Shown: piece after piece, positions 17,234 to 25,701 of the stretch
How positions within the stretch are numbered: position 1 is the first letter of the stretch
Layout of the letters: every line of letters starts with the position of its first letter
Origin: UBA10646 sp046296295
Lineage (GTDB): Bacteria; Bacteroidota; Bacteroidia; Chitinophagales; Chitinophagaceae
Direction of reading: 5' to 3'
NCBI GenBank assembly: GCA_046296295.1
Contig: JBKBLG010000015.1
Span: forward strand, 1 to 64,000
DNA: 64,000 bases
The notes under the pieces: generated by a model
What the model was told of the DNA's origin: nothing
Databases searched by the model: none
Seen by the model: the letters and a program-made list of their open reading frames with translations, nothing else
Program-made: the position numbers and the translations under genes

Positions 17234-18422
17234 ACGTTTGGTAAAACACCGTTTTATACGGATAACGAATTTGATACATGTTACGAACATGTTGTAGAAT
17301 AGTAGCACGTAAGCCATCAATATTTTGACGTTCAATAGCCGAAACAAACACACAATTGTTTTGTGTTTCGTGCTCCCAACGTTCACGTAATTCACGCAAT
17401 ATTTCCACTTTTACATCTTCTTCCAGCCATGTGTCGAAGTTGCGTTGGGCGTACAAATCCATTTTATTAAAAACGGTAAGTATAGGCTTGTCAAAGGCTT
17501 TTAACGCTTGTAAAGTTTTATTCACTGTGGCAATATGATCTTCATATTGTGGATGCGCTACATCTACTACATGCAATAACACATCGGCTTCACGAACCTC
17601 ATCGAGCGTGCTTTTAAAACTTTCTACCAAGTGGTGCGGCAATTTGCGAATAAAACCAACCGTATCACTTAGTAAAAAAGGGGTGTTTTCGTATACTACC
17701 TTACGTGTAGTGGTATCGAGTGTTGCAAATAGCTTGTTTTCGGCAAATACATCACTTTTACTGAGTAGGTTCATCAGTGTGCTCTTACCCACATTGGTGT
17801 ATCCTACCAAGGCCACTCGAATTAGCTCTCCGCGTTCTTTGCGTTGGGTAACCGATTGCTTATCAATTTCTTGCAATCGCTTGCGTAGCAGGGCAATTTT
17901 GTCTTTTACAATACGACGGTCGGTTTCAATTTCTGTTTCGCCGGGGCCGCGGGTACCAATACCACCCCCTTGACGTTCTAAGTGCTTCCACATGCCTTTG
18001 AGGCGGGGTAATAAATATTGGTATTGCGCCAGTTCAACCTGTACTTTGGCTTGTGCTGTTCGGGCACGGCGAGCAAATATGTCGAGAATTAAATCGCTGC
18101 GGTCGATGGTTTTAACATTGGTTGCTTTTTCAATAGCGGTGATTTGGCTTCCTGTTAATTCATCATCGAAAATGAGCAAATCAATATCGCGGCCGCGAAC
18201 ATAATCGGCTATTTCTTCGAGCTTACCCTTGCCTACAAAGGTTTTGCTATCGGGGCGTTGTAGCCGCTGCGTAAATCTTTTTACCGTAAGGGCACCAGCT
18301 GTATCGGCCAAAAATTCTAGTTCGTCTAAGTATTCATGCACCTGCACATCGGTTTGTGTGGGCGAAATAAGGCCCACCAACACGGCTTTTTCGTTTTGCT
18401 TGATGCTTTGTTTTTCTATCAA
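17226..18422 (-). CDS. hflX: GTPase HflX
   Basis: The 398-residue ribosome-associated GTPase shows the HflX N-terminal domain (VGLISPTQTD, LIFDDELTGSQ), the linker QGGGIGTRGPGETEIETDRR, and a G domain with G1 GYTNVGKST near residue 207, the DT(T)T switch, DTVGFIRKLP and NKMD. HflX splits stalled or stress-hibernating 70S ribosomes. It is the first gene of a pair with the Rieske protein. Codons ALTVKR carry a motif copy at 18281. Upstream lies the assembly gap, so its promoter may be corrupted. Confidence 0.95.
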   Translation of the reverse strand: MIEKQSIKQNEKAVLVGLISPTQTDVQVHEYLDELEFLADTAGALTVKRFTQRLQRPDSKTFVGKGKLEEIADYVRGRDIDLLIFDDELTGSQITAIEKATNVKTIDRSDLILDIFARRARTAQAKVQVELAQYQYLLPRLKGMWKHLERQGGGIGTRGPGETEIETDRRIVKDKIALLRKRLQEIDKQSVTQRKERGELIRVALVGYTNVGKSTLMNLLSKSDVFAENKLFATLDTTTRKVVYENTPFLLSDTVGFIRKLPHHLVESFKSTLDEVREADVLLHVVDVAHPQYEDHIATVNKTLQALKAFDKPILTVFNKMDLYAQRNFDTWLEEDVKVEILRELRERWEHETQNNCVFVSAIERQNIDGLRATILQHVRNMYQIRYPYKTVFYQTYE

Positions 18423-18465
18423 AATCTGTACAAATTAGGGGGTAAAGTTAGGGTATCGTAGAAAC

Positions 18466-18592
18466 ATGGTGGGGGGGGGGGCGGGGGGGCCCCCCCCCAA
18501 CCAAAAAAAATATTAATAGAAAAGAAAAAAAGTTNNNNNNNNNNTTCTCTACCAACCCGGGGGGGGCGGCGCCTGCGGCCCCCCCCCACCAT
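18466..18592. other. Assembly gap in a G/C homopolymer hairpin region
   Basis: Ten N (18535-18544) are flanked by long G and C runs. ATGGTGGG (from 18466) and CCCACCAT (18585-18592) form outer inverted arms, so the true sequence is probably a large GC-rich hairpin at the end of the downstream barrel gene, mis-assembled or collapsed. Bases here should not be trusted. Confidence 0.85.
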
Positions 18593-18608
18593 CTACTATC
18601 TTATTAGT

Positions 18609-18623
18609 ACCTTACGGTAAATG
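18609..18623. repeat. Iterated motif, intergenic copy
   Basis: ACCTTACGGTAAATG lies 10 bases after the stop of the outer-membrane protein gene and next to the gap-associated hairpin. Confidence 0.9.
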
Positions 18624-18632
18624 TGCCATCGC

Positions 18633-19385
18633 TTATAAACCACCAATGCTTAAACCGATAGAATATGGGCGGAACTCGCCACCAGCATTGTTTTTCAAGA
18701 AATTATTAATTTGATAAGCACCATGCAAGGTGAAGTTGCCTATGCCAAAACGTGCTGTAAGAGCAATACGGGTACCGTTAATAAACTTACGTTCTTGCTC
18801 TTTTTCAATGTACTTATTGCCATATACGGAGTTGCCGTTTTTATTCTCAAGGTTCTTGCCTTTGGTATACGCTTTTAAGATCTGACCAACTTTTACGCCT
18901 ATTGCAGCTTTAAAGCCTTTGTCGGGTTGTGCAGGGTTGCTCACCCAGCGTAACTCAACAGGTACTTCTACGAAAATGGTAGTAAGCTTAAACTTATTGA
19001 AGTTGGCACTGTCGGTGCCTGTTACAAATGGCCTGAAGGGTAGGCGGGCCGATGTGCTTTTTAAATCAACATAGGTATTGTTGAAATAAATGTTGCTGCT
19101 ACCTATACCTACACCATAAGCAACGCTGTAGTTGGGGCTACTTTTAAAAGGCTTATCAAGCATAAAGTAAAAGTTGAAATGCTTGCCGAAGCCGGTAGTT
19201 CTAACGCTATCTGGACGGTTGGCCCAACCATCGAAACCAAATTGTAGCAGAAAATGGTCGTTAGCTCTGTTGGTTAAATTTAATTTAGGAGGCGGAGTAG
19301 GTAAGGGTTTCGTAGTAGAGTCGGCCTGTGCATATAAGTTCTGTGTGGCAAATAACACCGCCAACGCTATAGCTAATTTCTTCAT
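18633..19385 (-). CDS. Outer-membrane beta-barrel protein (PorT-like)
   Basis: The 250-residue protein has a signal peptide (MKKLAIALAVLFATQNLYAQ) and alternating beta strands: NDHFLLQFGFDGW, HFNFYFMLDKPF, FKAAIGVKVGQILKAY, ALTARFGIGNFTLHGAYQI. It ends in FRPYSIGLSIGGL, a barrel-type closing strand. It matches the small outer-membrane barrel group common in Bacteroidota (porin-family/PorT-like). Function is unknown. No operon partner is adjacent. Confidence 0.7.
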   Translation of the reverse strand: MKKLAIALAVLFATQNLYAQADSTTKPLPTPPPKLNLTNRANDHFLLQFGFDGWANRPDSVRTTGFGKHFNFYFMLDKPFKSSPNYSVAYGVGIGSSNIYFNNTYVDLKSTSARLPFRPFVTGTDSANFNKFKLTTIFVEVPVELRWVSNPAQPDKGFKAAIGVKVGQILKAYTKGKNLENKNGNSVYGNKYIEKEQERKFINGTRIALTARFGIGNFTLHGAYQINNFLKNNAGGEFRPYSIGLSIGGL

Positions 19386-19622
19386 TCAAGTATCTGATTA
19401 TCTAAACAAAAGTTGGGCAATAATACACCGTTCTATGAAAATTGTTAGCAACAAGTAGGTTGTATCAGGTTAAAATAAAGCGAAAAACCAGATTTGAGCA
19501 TAACAAATAGCCCGAAAAGGTATTTTTATATCCCGATTGTTATACAATTATATTTTATGCATTGAAACTGCTAATTTGTGCCATTATAATTCTCGTTTAT
19601 CTATTTGAAACATCAAGTTTGT

Positions 19623-19997
19623 ATGAAGGTTTTGATTTCTGAAGATGATAGAAGTATTCAAAAAAATATTGCGTCGCATTTAGATAGCATGGGCTTAGAA
19701 GTTATTGTTACTTCTGATGGCCGTGAAGCCTTAAAAGTATTGCAAGAAAATGTGCCCGATATTGTAATTACCGATATTGTAATGCCTTACACCAGCGGCT
19801 TAGAGCTTATTGGCTTAATAAAGTCGAACATAAGCCGAACCATACCTATTATGGTACTCTCTGCAATTGATGAAGAAGATACTGTGATGATTGCTTTTAA
19901 ACTTGGTGCCGACGATTTTATTACAAAACCTTTTGAATTGCCTGAGCTAACAGTTCGGGTGAACAGACTACTGCAAATGGCTAAATCAAAAGCATAA
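19623..19997 (+). CDS. Stand-alone response regulator receiver
   Basis: The 124-residue single CheY-like receiver starts at 19623 (MKVLISEDDR). The acidic pair is at E7/D8/D9, the phospho-acceptor is D51 in VITDIVMP, and the conserved Lys lies in FITKPF near 101. It has no output domain. A second lone receiver follows 33 bases later in the same direction, and the NarL-type system is convergent beyond it. Confidence 0.9.
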   Translation: MKVLISEDDRSIQKNIASHLDSMGLEVIVTSDGREALKVLQENVPDIVITDIVMPYTSGLELIGLIKSNISRTIPIMVLSAIDEEDTVMIAFKLGADDFITKPFELPELTVRVNRLLQMAKSKA

Positions 19998-20030
19998 TTT
20001 TATCTATACCCTGAATTAGATTGTAACCCC

Positions 20031-20381
20031 ATGAAAATATTAGTAGCTGAAGACGAAGCCCTACTGCTTAAAACAATGGCTATAAAGCTTGGCCGCGAAG
20101 GCTACGAGGTGGTTACCTGTAATAATGGTATCGATGCTTTACAGCAAATTTCTGACGCCAACCCCGATTTAGTAATCACAGATATGAATCTGCCAGGTGC
20201 AGATGGACTTACTATTGTTAAAACTGCTATAGAAGCTCAAAAACAGGTAATGGTGTTATCAGGCATGATACAGGCTGGTAATGTACAAGCGGCACTTGAC
20301 CTTGGTGCCTGTGATTTTTTAGAAAAGCCTTTTTCGTTACAAGAACTATCCAAACGTGTAGCAGCAATAGTAACTAAGTAA
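20031..20381 (+). CDS. Stand-alone response regulator receiver (second)
   Basis: The 116-residue CheY-like receiver has acidic residues E7/D8/E9, phospho-acceptor D51 in VITDMNLP and the Lys in FLEKPFSL. It is only distantly similar to its tandem neighbour, so it is not a recent duplicate. The pair is probably co-transcribed; cognate kinases are not identifiable. Confidence 0.9.
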   Translation: MKILVAEDEALLLKTMAIKLGREGYEVVTCNNGIDALQQISDANPDLVITDMNLPGADGLTIVKTAIEAQKQVMVLSGMIQAGNVQAALDLGACDFLEKPFSLQELSKRVAAIVTK

Positions 20382-20396
20382 AGTTGTTACGTGCTG

Positions 20397-21032
20397 CTAT
20401 AATACTACAATACCGTTTTTAATGGCATAAAGCACGGCACCTACACGGTTAGAGGTATCAATTTTCTCAAATACATTTGCCCGTAAGGCTTCTACAGCTC
20501 TAGGCGTAATGTTCATAGCTACTGCAATTTCTTTATACGATTTTTCGCTGCAGCATTGTTTTAAAAATTCTATTTCTTTATCGGTAAGTTGTACAAGGGT
20601 AGTATTGCTATCCATATGCACTAGGTGTACCAATCGGCCTGTAACCAACTCGTTCATATAGAAGCCCTTTTGTATGATACTATTGATAGCATCTTTAAAA
20701 ATTTCAGGTCTGCTATCTTTAAGAATATAGCCTTTAGCACCATAGCGCAACATGCGAATAATCGCTGTATCATTATCAAGCATGCTCAGTACCAGTACTT
20801 TTACTTGAGGCTGGTTATCTTTAAGCCATAACGTACTCTGGAAACCATCCATCTCGGGCATGTTAATATCCATTAGAACCAAGTCTGGCTGCTGGCCTTG
20901 GGCAAATTTGTCAATCATTTGCTTGCCATTATCTGCTTCAAAAATCACTTTAAAGCCATCAAAAGAATTAATCAGCGATGCCAAACCATTGCGTAAAAGT
21001 GCATGATCATCTACCAAAGCTATCTTAATCAT
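20397..21032 (-). CDS. NarL/LuxR-family response regulator
   Basis: The product is 211 residues from the start at 21032 (MIKIALVDDHALLRNGLASL). The receiver has D8/D9 and phospho-acceptor D55 in VLMDINMP. A C-terminal LuxR-type HTH (LTDKEIEFLKQCCSEKSYKEIAVAMNIT split over residues about 145-205) follows. The start overlaps the kinase stop by 8 bases, so the two are translationally coupled. It is the output of the 7TM/kinase/regulator operon 22445-20397. Confidence 0.92.
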   Translation of the reverse strand: MIKIALVDDHALLRNGLASLINSFDGFKVIFEADNGKQMIDKFAQGQQPDLVLMDINMPEMDGFQSTLWLKDNQPQVKVLVLSMLDNDTAIIRMLRYGAKGYILKDSRPEIFKDAINSIIQKGFYMNELVTGRLVHLVHMDSNTTLVQLTDKEIEFLKQCCSEKSYKEIAVAMNITPRAVEALRANVFEKIDTSNRVGAVLYAIKNGIVVL

Positions 21033-21819
21033 ATAGTTGCTTTTGTATAAGTGAAATAAATACATCTGTACCCAATCCTATTCGACTACGAATATCTACC
21101 GTGCCATTAATCAGTCGAGCTCGGTTTTTAATAGAGCCCAGCCCGATGCCGGTTTTAGTAGGATTAAGCTCTTTAGTAACGAAACCAATGCCATTATCTG
21201 CAATATGTATATTGCATTTGTCGGCTTTACACCAAATATGTACCTTAATATTGTTGGCGTTGGCGTGCTTAACTACATTATTCAGCACTTCTTGTACCAT
21301 TCGAAACGCAACAATCGTTTGTTCATTAGTGAGCCAAATTTCATCTTCATAATCGTACACAAATTCTACTGAAATACCAGTACTGCGCTGTATAAGCTTA
21401 CATTCATGCTCAACAGCATCAACTAAGCCGAGTGTTGCAATTTTATCGCCATGTAGGCTCCGGCTAAGATCCCTTAAATCAGTAATAGCCTTAGTTAATA
21501 GCTCTTCTGCAAGTGCAATTTTTTCATTTTTATTGTTTTGTAATACGGTATTGAGGTTAAGTTTGACTAAACTCAATACCTGACCTACGTTATCATGTAT
21601 TTCTTGGCTGAGGTTGCGGAAAATAGACTCCTGAATTTCAAGTTGCGACTCTAACAAAGTACGTTCATACTCTTGTTGCACTGATAACATTTCGTTCATG
21701 TGTGCTGTTCTGCGCCTGTGTAATTGGTGAATTAATAGGTAAAAAAATAGAATGAAAATGAGTATGATAACTACTCCAACAATAACAAATATTATCTGAT
21801 ATAGAGGCGCTTGTAACAT
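21025..21819 (-). CDS. Histidine kinase, HisKA_3 (NarX/DesK-like)
   Basis: The 264-residue kinase has one N-terminal membrane segment (about residues 8-30), a coiled coil, the HisKA_3 dimerisation motif with H75 in SQEIHDNVGQ, and a C-terminal ATPase with VLNNVVKHANAN, DNGIGF and GIGLGSIKNRA. It has no sensory domain of its own. Its start overlaps the upstream 7TM gene by 28 bases and its end overlaps the response regulator, making a tightly coupled trio. Input most likely comes from the 7TM partner. Confidence 0.9.
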   Translation of the reverse strand: MLQAPLYQIIFVIVGVVIILIFILFFYLLIHQLHRRRTAHMNEMLSVQQEYERTLLESQLEIQESIFRNLSQEIHDNVGQVLSLVKLNLNTVLQNNKNEKIALAEELLTKAITDLRDLSRSLHGDKIATLGLVDAVEHECKLIQRSTGISVEFVYDYEDEIWLTNEQTIVAFRMVQEVLNNVVKHANANNIKVHIWCKADKCNIHIADNGIGFVTKELNPTKTGIGLGSIKNRARLINGTVDIRSRIGLGTDVFISLIQKQLYD

Positions 21820-22445
21820 GCTAACGCTACAATAATAAGTATGAACCTAATAATATTTGCAATACTTTCAATTGTGAGTAAGTTATTTGCTTCTTGTATC
21901 AAATTTAGTTGATAGAAATAACGATAGGCTATAACTGATAAAATAGTAAGTGCCGCATACTGTAAAAAAGCGGTAGCTATCCAAAACTCCGGTAACCTTT
22001 GGAAGTACATCACCTTTTCAGTGCCAGCAATGTTTAGTAAAAACGCCATGCAAATGACGAGTGTTATCATGTGAGATAGGCCTAATGCTAAACTATTCAA
22101 GTTGTACCAACCCTCAATAAAAACAATATCTGCTAGCCATATTACTACAAATACCCCTGTGCCTACAATTAGTAGCCTTTGTATGGTTGGGTTAAAGCCC
22201 TCTTTGAAAAGCATTGCAGTAAGTAATAAGTGCCAAATTCCGTACACATGATGGAATAGCCATAGTTGTGTACCGCTGATGTTCGTGTAGAGCTGTATAA
22301 TTTGGTGTACCAACGAAAGCCCAATAAACCAAACTAATGGATGGGGTACGATTTTTAAATGTTGTCGCTCTAAGTAGTAATATATTAAAACTACAAATGG
22401 CAGTAATACATTACTAATAACGGTTAAAAGTTCAAAACTATGCAT
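21792..22445 (-). CDS. Seven-helix membrane protein, putative sensor subunit
   Basis: The 217-residue product shows seven hydrophobic helices by eye (about 8-25, 37-54, 59-80, 89-109, 118-139, 154-174, 190-212), with short loops and no soluble domain. I recognise no named family. The 28-base overlap with the kinase gene indicates it works with that kinase, perhaps as a detached sensing module of a 7TM histidine kinase. The ligand is unknown. Confidence 0.75.
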   Translation of the reverse strand: MHSFELLTVISNVLLPFVVLIYYYLERQHLKIVPHPLVWFIGLSLVHQIIQLYTNISGTQLWLFHHVYGIWHLLLTAMLFKEGFNPTIQRLLIVGTGVFVVIWLADIVFIEGWYNLNSLALGLSHMITLVICMAFLLNIAGTEKVMYFQRLPEFWIATAFLQYAALTILSVIAYRYFYQLNLIQEANNLLTIESIANIIRFILIIVALACYKRLYIR

Positions 22446-22732
22446 GCATGCCTCACATTTTAAACTACCTTATTTGAAAGGCGTATTCGGCAGCAGCTAT
22501 ATTTGTTGCTTTATTGCATATTTTCAATGGCTTGCCTCAGCCTGTTTTAAGGATAGTTCTCGTTACAACAGTAGCACTATATAATAAAATGCAAAATAAT
22601 TGTATATAGTGCATATTACGTATGTGAAATTTCACAAATTTTTATTTATTTTCCATTTACCGTAAGGTGCAAAAAAAATCCTACAAGCTTATTGCTGTAG
22701 GATTTTAAATATCATACTTGCGTAAATGATGA
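22446..22732. other. Intergenic spacer with motif copy and terminator
   Basis: This stretch holds CATTTACCGTAAGGT at 22654-22668 and a terminator (22675-22706: AAAATCCTACA/TGTAGGATTTT, 11-bp stem) serving the DUF4290 gene on the minus strand. The remainder, upstream of the 7TM gene, shows nothing I can name. Confidence 0.7.
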
Positions 22733-23479
22733 TTATATTTTATTACGCTTACCAAAATTGCGGTTACCGCCATTGCTAGGGCCATTGCCATATTTTGGAC
22801 GATTACCACCGCCACCATTTCTGTTGTTACCACCATTTCTGTTGCTGCCACCGTTATTGTTGCGGTTGTTACGATTGCCACCAAAATTTTGGCGACCATT
22901 GTTGCGGCCAATGGGTCGGTAGTCGTCGCGTTCTATCTGATTTCTATGCCGTATGTAAGGGGTGTTGCTAAACTCTAGGGCACCTCCGGTAATAGCATCT
23001 AGTTCGCTACGTATAGCATCGTCATGTACCAGTTCTTTATGCCAATTGCTGTAGCTTAACTTCATATAGTAAGCAATGGCATGTGCAAATCCAGCCTTTT
23101 TTTCTTGGTCGGGCTCATCCATGGCTTTGTTAATAACAGTTTCAAGGTTTTTGCCCAAGTGCGAATACTTCGGATAACGTTTCGGGTATGGCAAAGGGGC
23201 CGGCTTAGCTTTGTAAGTTTCTTTCTCTGGCATGGGGAACGGGCTATCTACATCGAGCGAAAAGTTGCTCATAAAGTGCAGATGATCCCAAAGCATATGC
23301 CTAAAATCTTCCACGTTTTTTAGATGTGGATTTAATATAGCCATTAATTCAACGAGCACTTTCGCTTGTTGACTTCTTTTCTCACGGTCTTCAATTGTAA
23401 ATAGATAATCTACCATTTGCTGCACATTACGACCGTATTCTCGCATGTTCAGCAGCTTGCGTTGTGTGTTGTACGTCAT
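22733..23479 (-). CDS. DUF4290 protein with Asn/Gly/Arg-rich tail
   Basis: The 248-residue product (start 23479, MTYNTQRKLLNMREYGRN) matches DUF4290, a Bacteroidota-restricted helical domain (about residues 1-170, with HLKNVEDFRHMLWDHLHFM and WHKELVHDDAIRSELDAI). The last 70 residues are a low-complexity Asn/Arg/Gly tail (runs of NRNGG and RNNNGG) ending in GKRNKI, resembling RNA-binding RGG-type tails. That tail suggests nucleic-acid contact, but no function is established. The gene ends at the terminator near 22706. Confidence 0.85.
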   Translation of the reverse strand: MTYNTQRKLLNMREYGRNVQQMVDYLFTIEDREKRSQQAKVLVELMAILNPHLKNVEDFRHMLWDHLHFMSNFSLDVDSPFPMPEKETYKAKPAPLPYPKRYPKYSHLGKNLETVINKAMDEPDQEKKAGFAHAIAYYMKLSYSNWHKELVHDDAIRSELDAITGGALEFSNTPYIRHRNQIERDDYRPIGRNNGRQNFGGNRNNRNNNGGSNRNGGNNRNGGGGNRPKYGNGPSNGGNRNFGKRNKI

Positions 23480-23520
23480 ATCAGCTACAAAAAGCACATA
23501 CTGGGTTTGGGTTATCACCC

Positions 23521-24423
23521 TTAGGCTTGAATCAGTTGAAAGTAGTTGGGAAGTACAGTGTAATGCACTGTTTCAGCACTGTTCAAAACCGGTTCACCAT
23601 CAATATGTAGTGGTGCTAATTTTAAATTATGAATAGTAATTTTTGGCGTTTGAAAGTACAATACATTTTTGGTTGTAATGTCATCTACCAACGCCTGAAG
23701 CTTGTTGTTGCCTCTAATTTGTCGCAAAATAGCGAAAGGTAATTTCATTTTGCTCATTTTTTGTACAATAACAATATCTAAGAGTCCATCGTTGAGGCTA
23801 GCTTTTGGTGCAATCGTGAAATTATTGCCGAATTGATTGCTATTAGCAACACTGATAAAGTAGGCATCGGTGAAAAATTCAAACTCTGGTAAGCTCACTT
23901 TAAATTGATAAGGCTGTGCTTTAAATAAAGCTACAATGCTTTGTTGTGCATAAGTAAATAGACCTCTTGTGCTTTTCTGCGCAAATTCATGTGCTACGGT
24001 AGCATCAAAGCCAACACCACTGAGCATACAACTAAAATGGCCGTTCACTTCAAAGGCATCTACCCAATGTGCTTTGCCTTTGAAAATGAGTTCAATAGCT
24101 GCACTCGGTTTTTTGGGAATACCAGCAGCATAAGCAAGCCCATTGCCGCTACCCAATGGAATAATGGCGAAAGCCACCTTTGTAATAGCCAATGCCTTAA
24201 CAACAGCATTTACAGTACCATCGCCACCAATAATAACAACAACATCGGTATGTTCTGCCTTAATTTTTTCTTCTACCAAAGTATAGTTGCCTTGAGCACT
24301 GGTTGGCATTATATCGAGTGTAACGTTGCGCTTACTACAAGCCAATTGTAACGCCGCAACCACCGCATCTTTTTTCTGTGTACCACTAATGGGGTTCACG
24401 AGGGCTATTATTTTTTGAAGCAT
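23521..24423 (-). CDS. Diacylglycerol/sphingosine-kinase-fold lipid kinase (YegS/BmrU type)
   Basis: The 300-residue protein has the DAGK catalytic fold: ALVNPISGTQKK at 7-18, IIGGDGTVNAVV near 65 and IIPLGSGNGLAYAAGIP near 85-100. These are the nucleotide- and catalytic-loop motifs of bacterial lipid kinases such as YegS and DgkB. NNFTIAPKASLNDGLLDIV is also typical. It phosphorylates a lipid hydroxyl, possibly diacylglycerol or a sphingoid base (sphingolipids are common in this phylum). It follows fabH in the same direction by about 50 bases. Confidence 0.88.
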   Translation of the reverse strand: MLQKIIALVNPISGTQKKDAVVAALQLACSKRNVTLDIMPTSAQGNYTLVEEKIKAEHTDVVVIIGGDGTVNAVVKALAITKVAFAIIPLGSGNGLAYAAGIPKKPSAAIELIFKGKAHWVDAFEVNGHFSCMLSGVGFDATVAHEFAQKSTRGLFTYAQQSIVALFKAQPYQFKVSLPEFEFFTDAYFISVANSNQFGNNFTIAPKASLNDGLLDIVIVQKMSKMKLPFAILRQIRGNNKLQALVDDITTKNVLYFQTPKITIHNLKLAPLHIDGEPVLNSAETVHYTVLPNYFQLIQA

Positions 24424-24470
24424 AAGCTCATTAAGTTATAGCAGTGCTTGGTAGCATATTATAGGGTTAA

Positions 24471-25514
24471 TTACCAATGTAGTAATGCACTAGCCCAAGT
24501 AAAGCCACTACCAAAAGCAGCTAAACAAACCAAGTCACCTTCTTTAATTTTTCCTTCTTCCCAAGCCTCACATAATGCAATAGGCACACTTGCAGCCGTG
24601 GTGTTACCATATTTTTGGATGTTATTATATACCTGATCGTCGCTTAAGCCTAACTGATGTTGTACAAATTGCGATATGCGTAAGTTGGCTTGGTGTGGTA
24701 TCAACATGTCAATGTTTGCTGGCTCCAATCCATTTGCTTGTAATGCTTCCATAATTACTTCAGGAAACTTTACTACCGCTTTTTTGAATACAGCAGGCCC
24801 ATCCATATACGGAAAGTTTTGAGCACTGTCAATCATTTCGTGGCTCATAAACATTTCACCCATGGTAGCATCGGCAAAGTTGGCGTAGTGCCCCCATTTA
24901 TTGGCATGCGTGCCAGGGTTGTACATAGCTAAAATTTCGGCCGATGCACCATCGCTATGTAGGTGCGTACTCAATATGCCGCGGTTGGGTTCATCGGTTG
25001 CTTGTAATACTACAGCTCCGGCACCATCCCCAAAAATTACACTTACATTTCTGCCTCTGGTGCTAAAATCTAAACCAAAACTGTGTTTTTCGCTACCTAC
25101 TACAAGTATGTTTTTGTACATACCCGATTTAATAAACTGGTCAGCAACACTTATGGCGTATACAAAACCACTACATTGGTTTCTAATATCTAAAGCACCA
25201 ATTTCACGCATGCCCATTTCACGCTGTAGCAGTACACCGCAGCCCGGGAAATAATAGTCGGGACTCAAAGTGGCAAAAACAATAAAATCAATGTCGCCAG
25301 AAGTAATGCCAGCGTTTGCTATGGCTACTTTACTGGCTTCAACCGCCATGGTAGTCGTAGTTTCGTTGGTTCTGTGAGCGTAGCGGCGCTCCTGAATACC
25401 CGTACGTTCCTGAATCCATTCGTCGCTGGTATCCATATATTGCTTTAACTCTTCATTGGTAACTACACGTTCAGGTACATACTTACCAATACCAGCTATT
25501 TTACTTTTTGGCAT
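24471..25514 (-). CDS. fabH: Beta-ketoacyl-ACP synthase III
   Basis: The 347-residue condensing enzyme starts fatty-acid synthesis by joining an acyl-CoA primer and malonyl-ACP. The catalytic triad is visible: C114 in RNQCSGF, H274 in IPHQANLRI and Asn near 304 in GNTTAASVPIAL. The N-terminus AGIGKYVPERVVTN and the SDEWIQERTGI block are standard. It is about 20-30 residues longer than E. coli FabH, as is usual for Bacteroidota copies. A TACTTTTG promoter box lies at 25543-25536. Confidence 0.94.
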   Translation of the reverse strand: MPKSKIAGIGKYVPERVVTNEELKQYMDTSDEWIQERTGIQERRYAHRTNETTTTMAVEASKVAIANAGITSGDIDFIVFATLSPDYYFPGCGVLLQREMGMREIGALDIRNQCSGFVYAISVADQFIKSGMYKNILVVGSEKHSFGLDFSTRGRNVSVIFGDGAGAVVLQATDEPNRGILSTHLHSDGASAEILAMYNPGTHANKWGHYANFADATMGEMFMSHEMIDSAQNFPYMDGPAVFKKAVVKFPEVIMEALQANGLEPANIDMLIPHQANLRISQFVQHQLGLSDDQVYNNIQKYGNTTAASVPIALCEAWEEGKIKEGDLVCLAAFGSGFTWASALLHW

Positions 25515-25535
25515 CGCAATCGAACTTTAAACGAA

Positions 25536-25543
25536 CAAAAGTA
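25536..25543 (-). promoter_or_regulatory. Candidate -7 element for fabH
   Basis: The minus strand reads TACTTTTG, 21 bases before the fabH start, matching TAnnTTTG. No clear -33 TTG is visible. Confidence 0.4.
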
Positions 25544-25616
25544 AGGGGATTGTACTGCCTTCGTTCGTGTTAATCATTCAAATCAAGGCTTTTTAACTTG
25601 TTTTATTGTTTTAACT

Positions 25617-25632
25617 ATCCTTACGGTAGATG
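25617..25632. repeat. Iterated motif variant upstream of the GLPGLI gene
   Basis: CCTTACGGTAGATG (one mismatch) lies in the divergent fabH/GLPGLI spacer, about 70 bases before the GLPGLI start. Confidence 0.7.
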
Positions 25633-25701
25633 TTTTTTTATGGGTGATATCATTTGCAATTTAATTACGATTATATTCGTACTTTAATAATGTTTTTGTG
25701 T

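Noticed and set aside
22705..22911. Low-complexity frame rich in Val, Ala, Thr and Met
   Set aside because: It is an alternative frame of the Asn/Arg/Gly-repeat tail of the DUF4290 gene.
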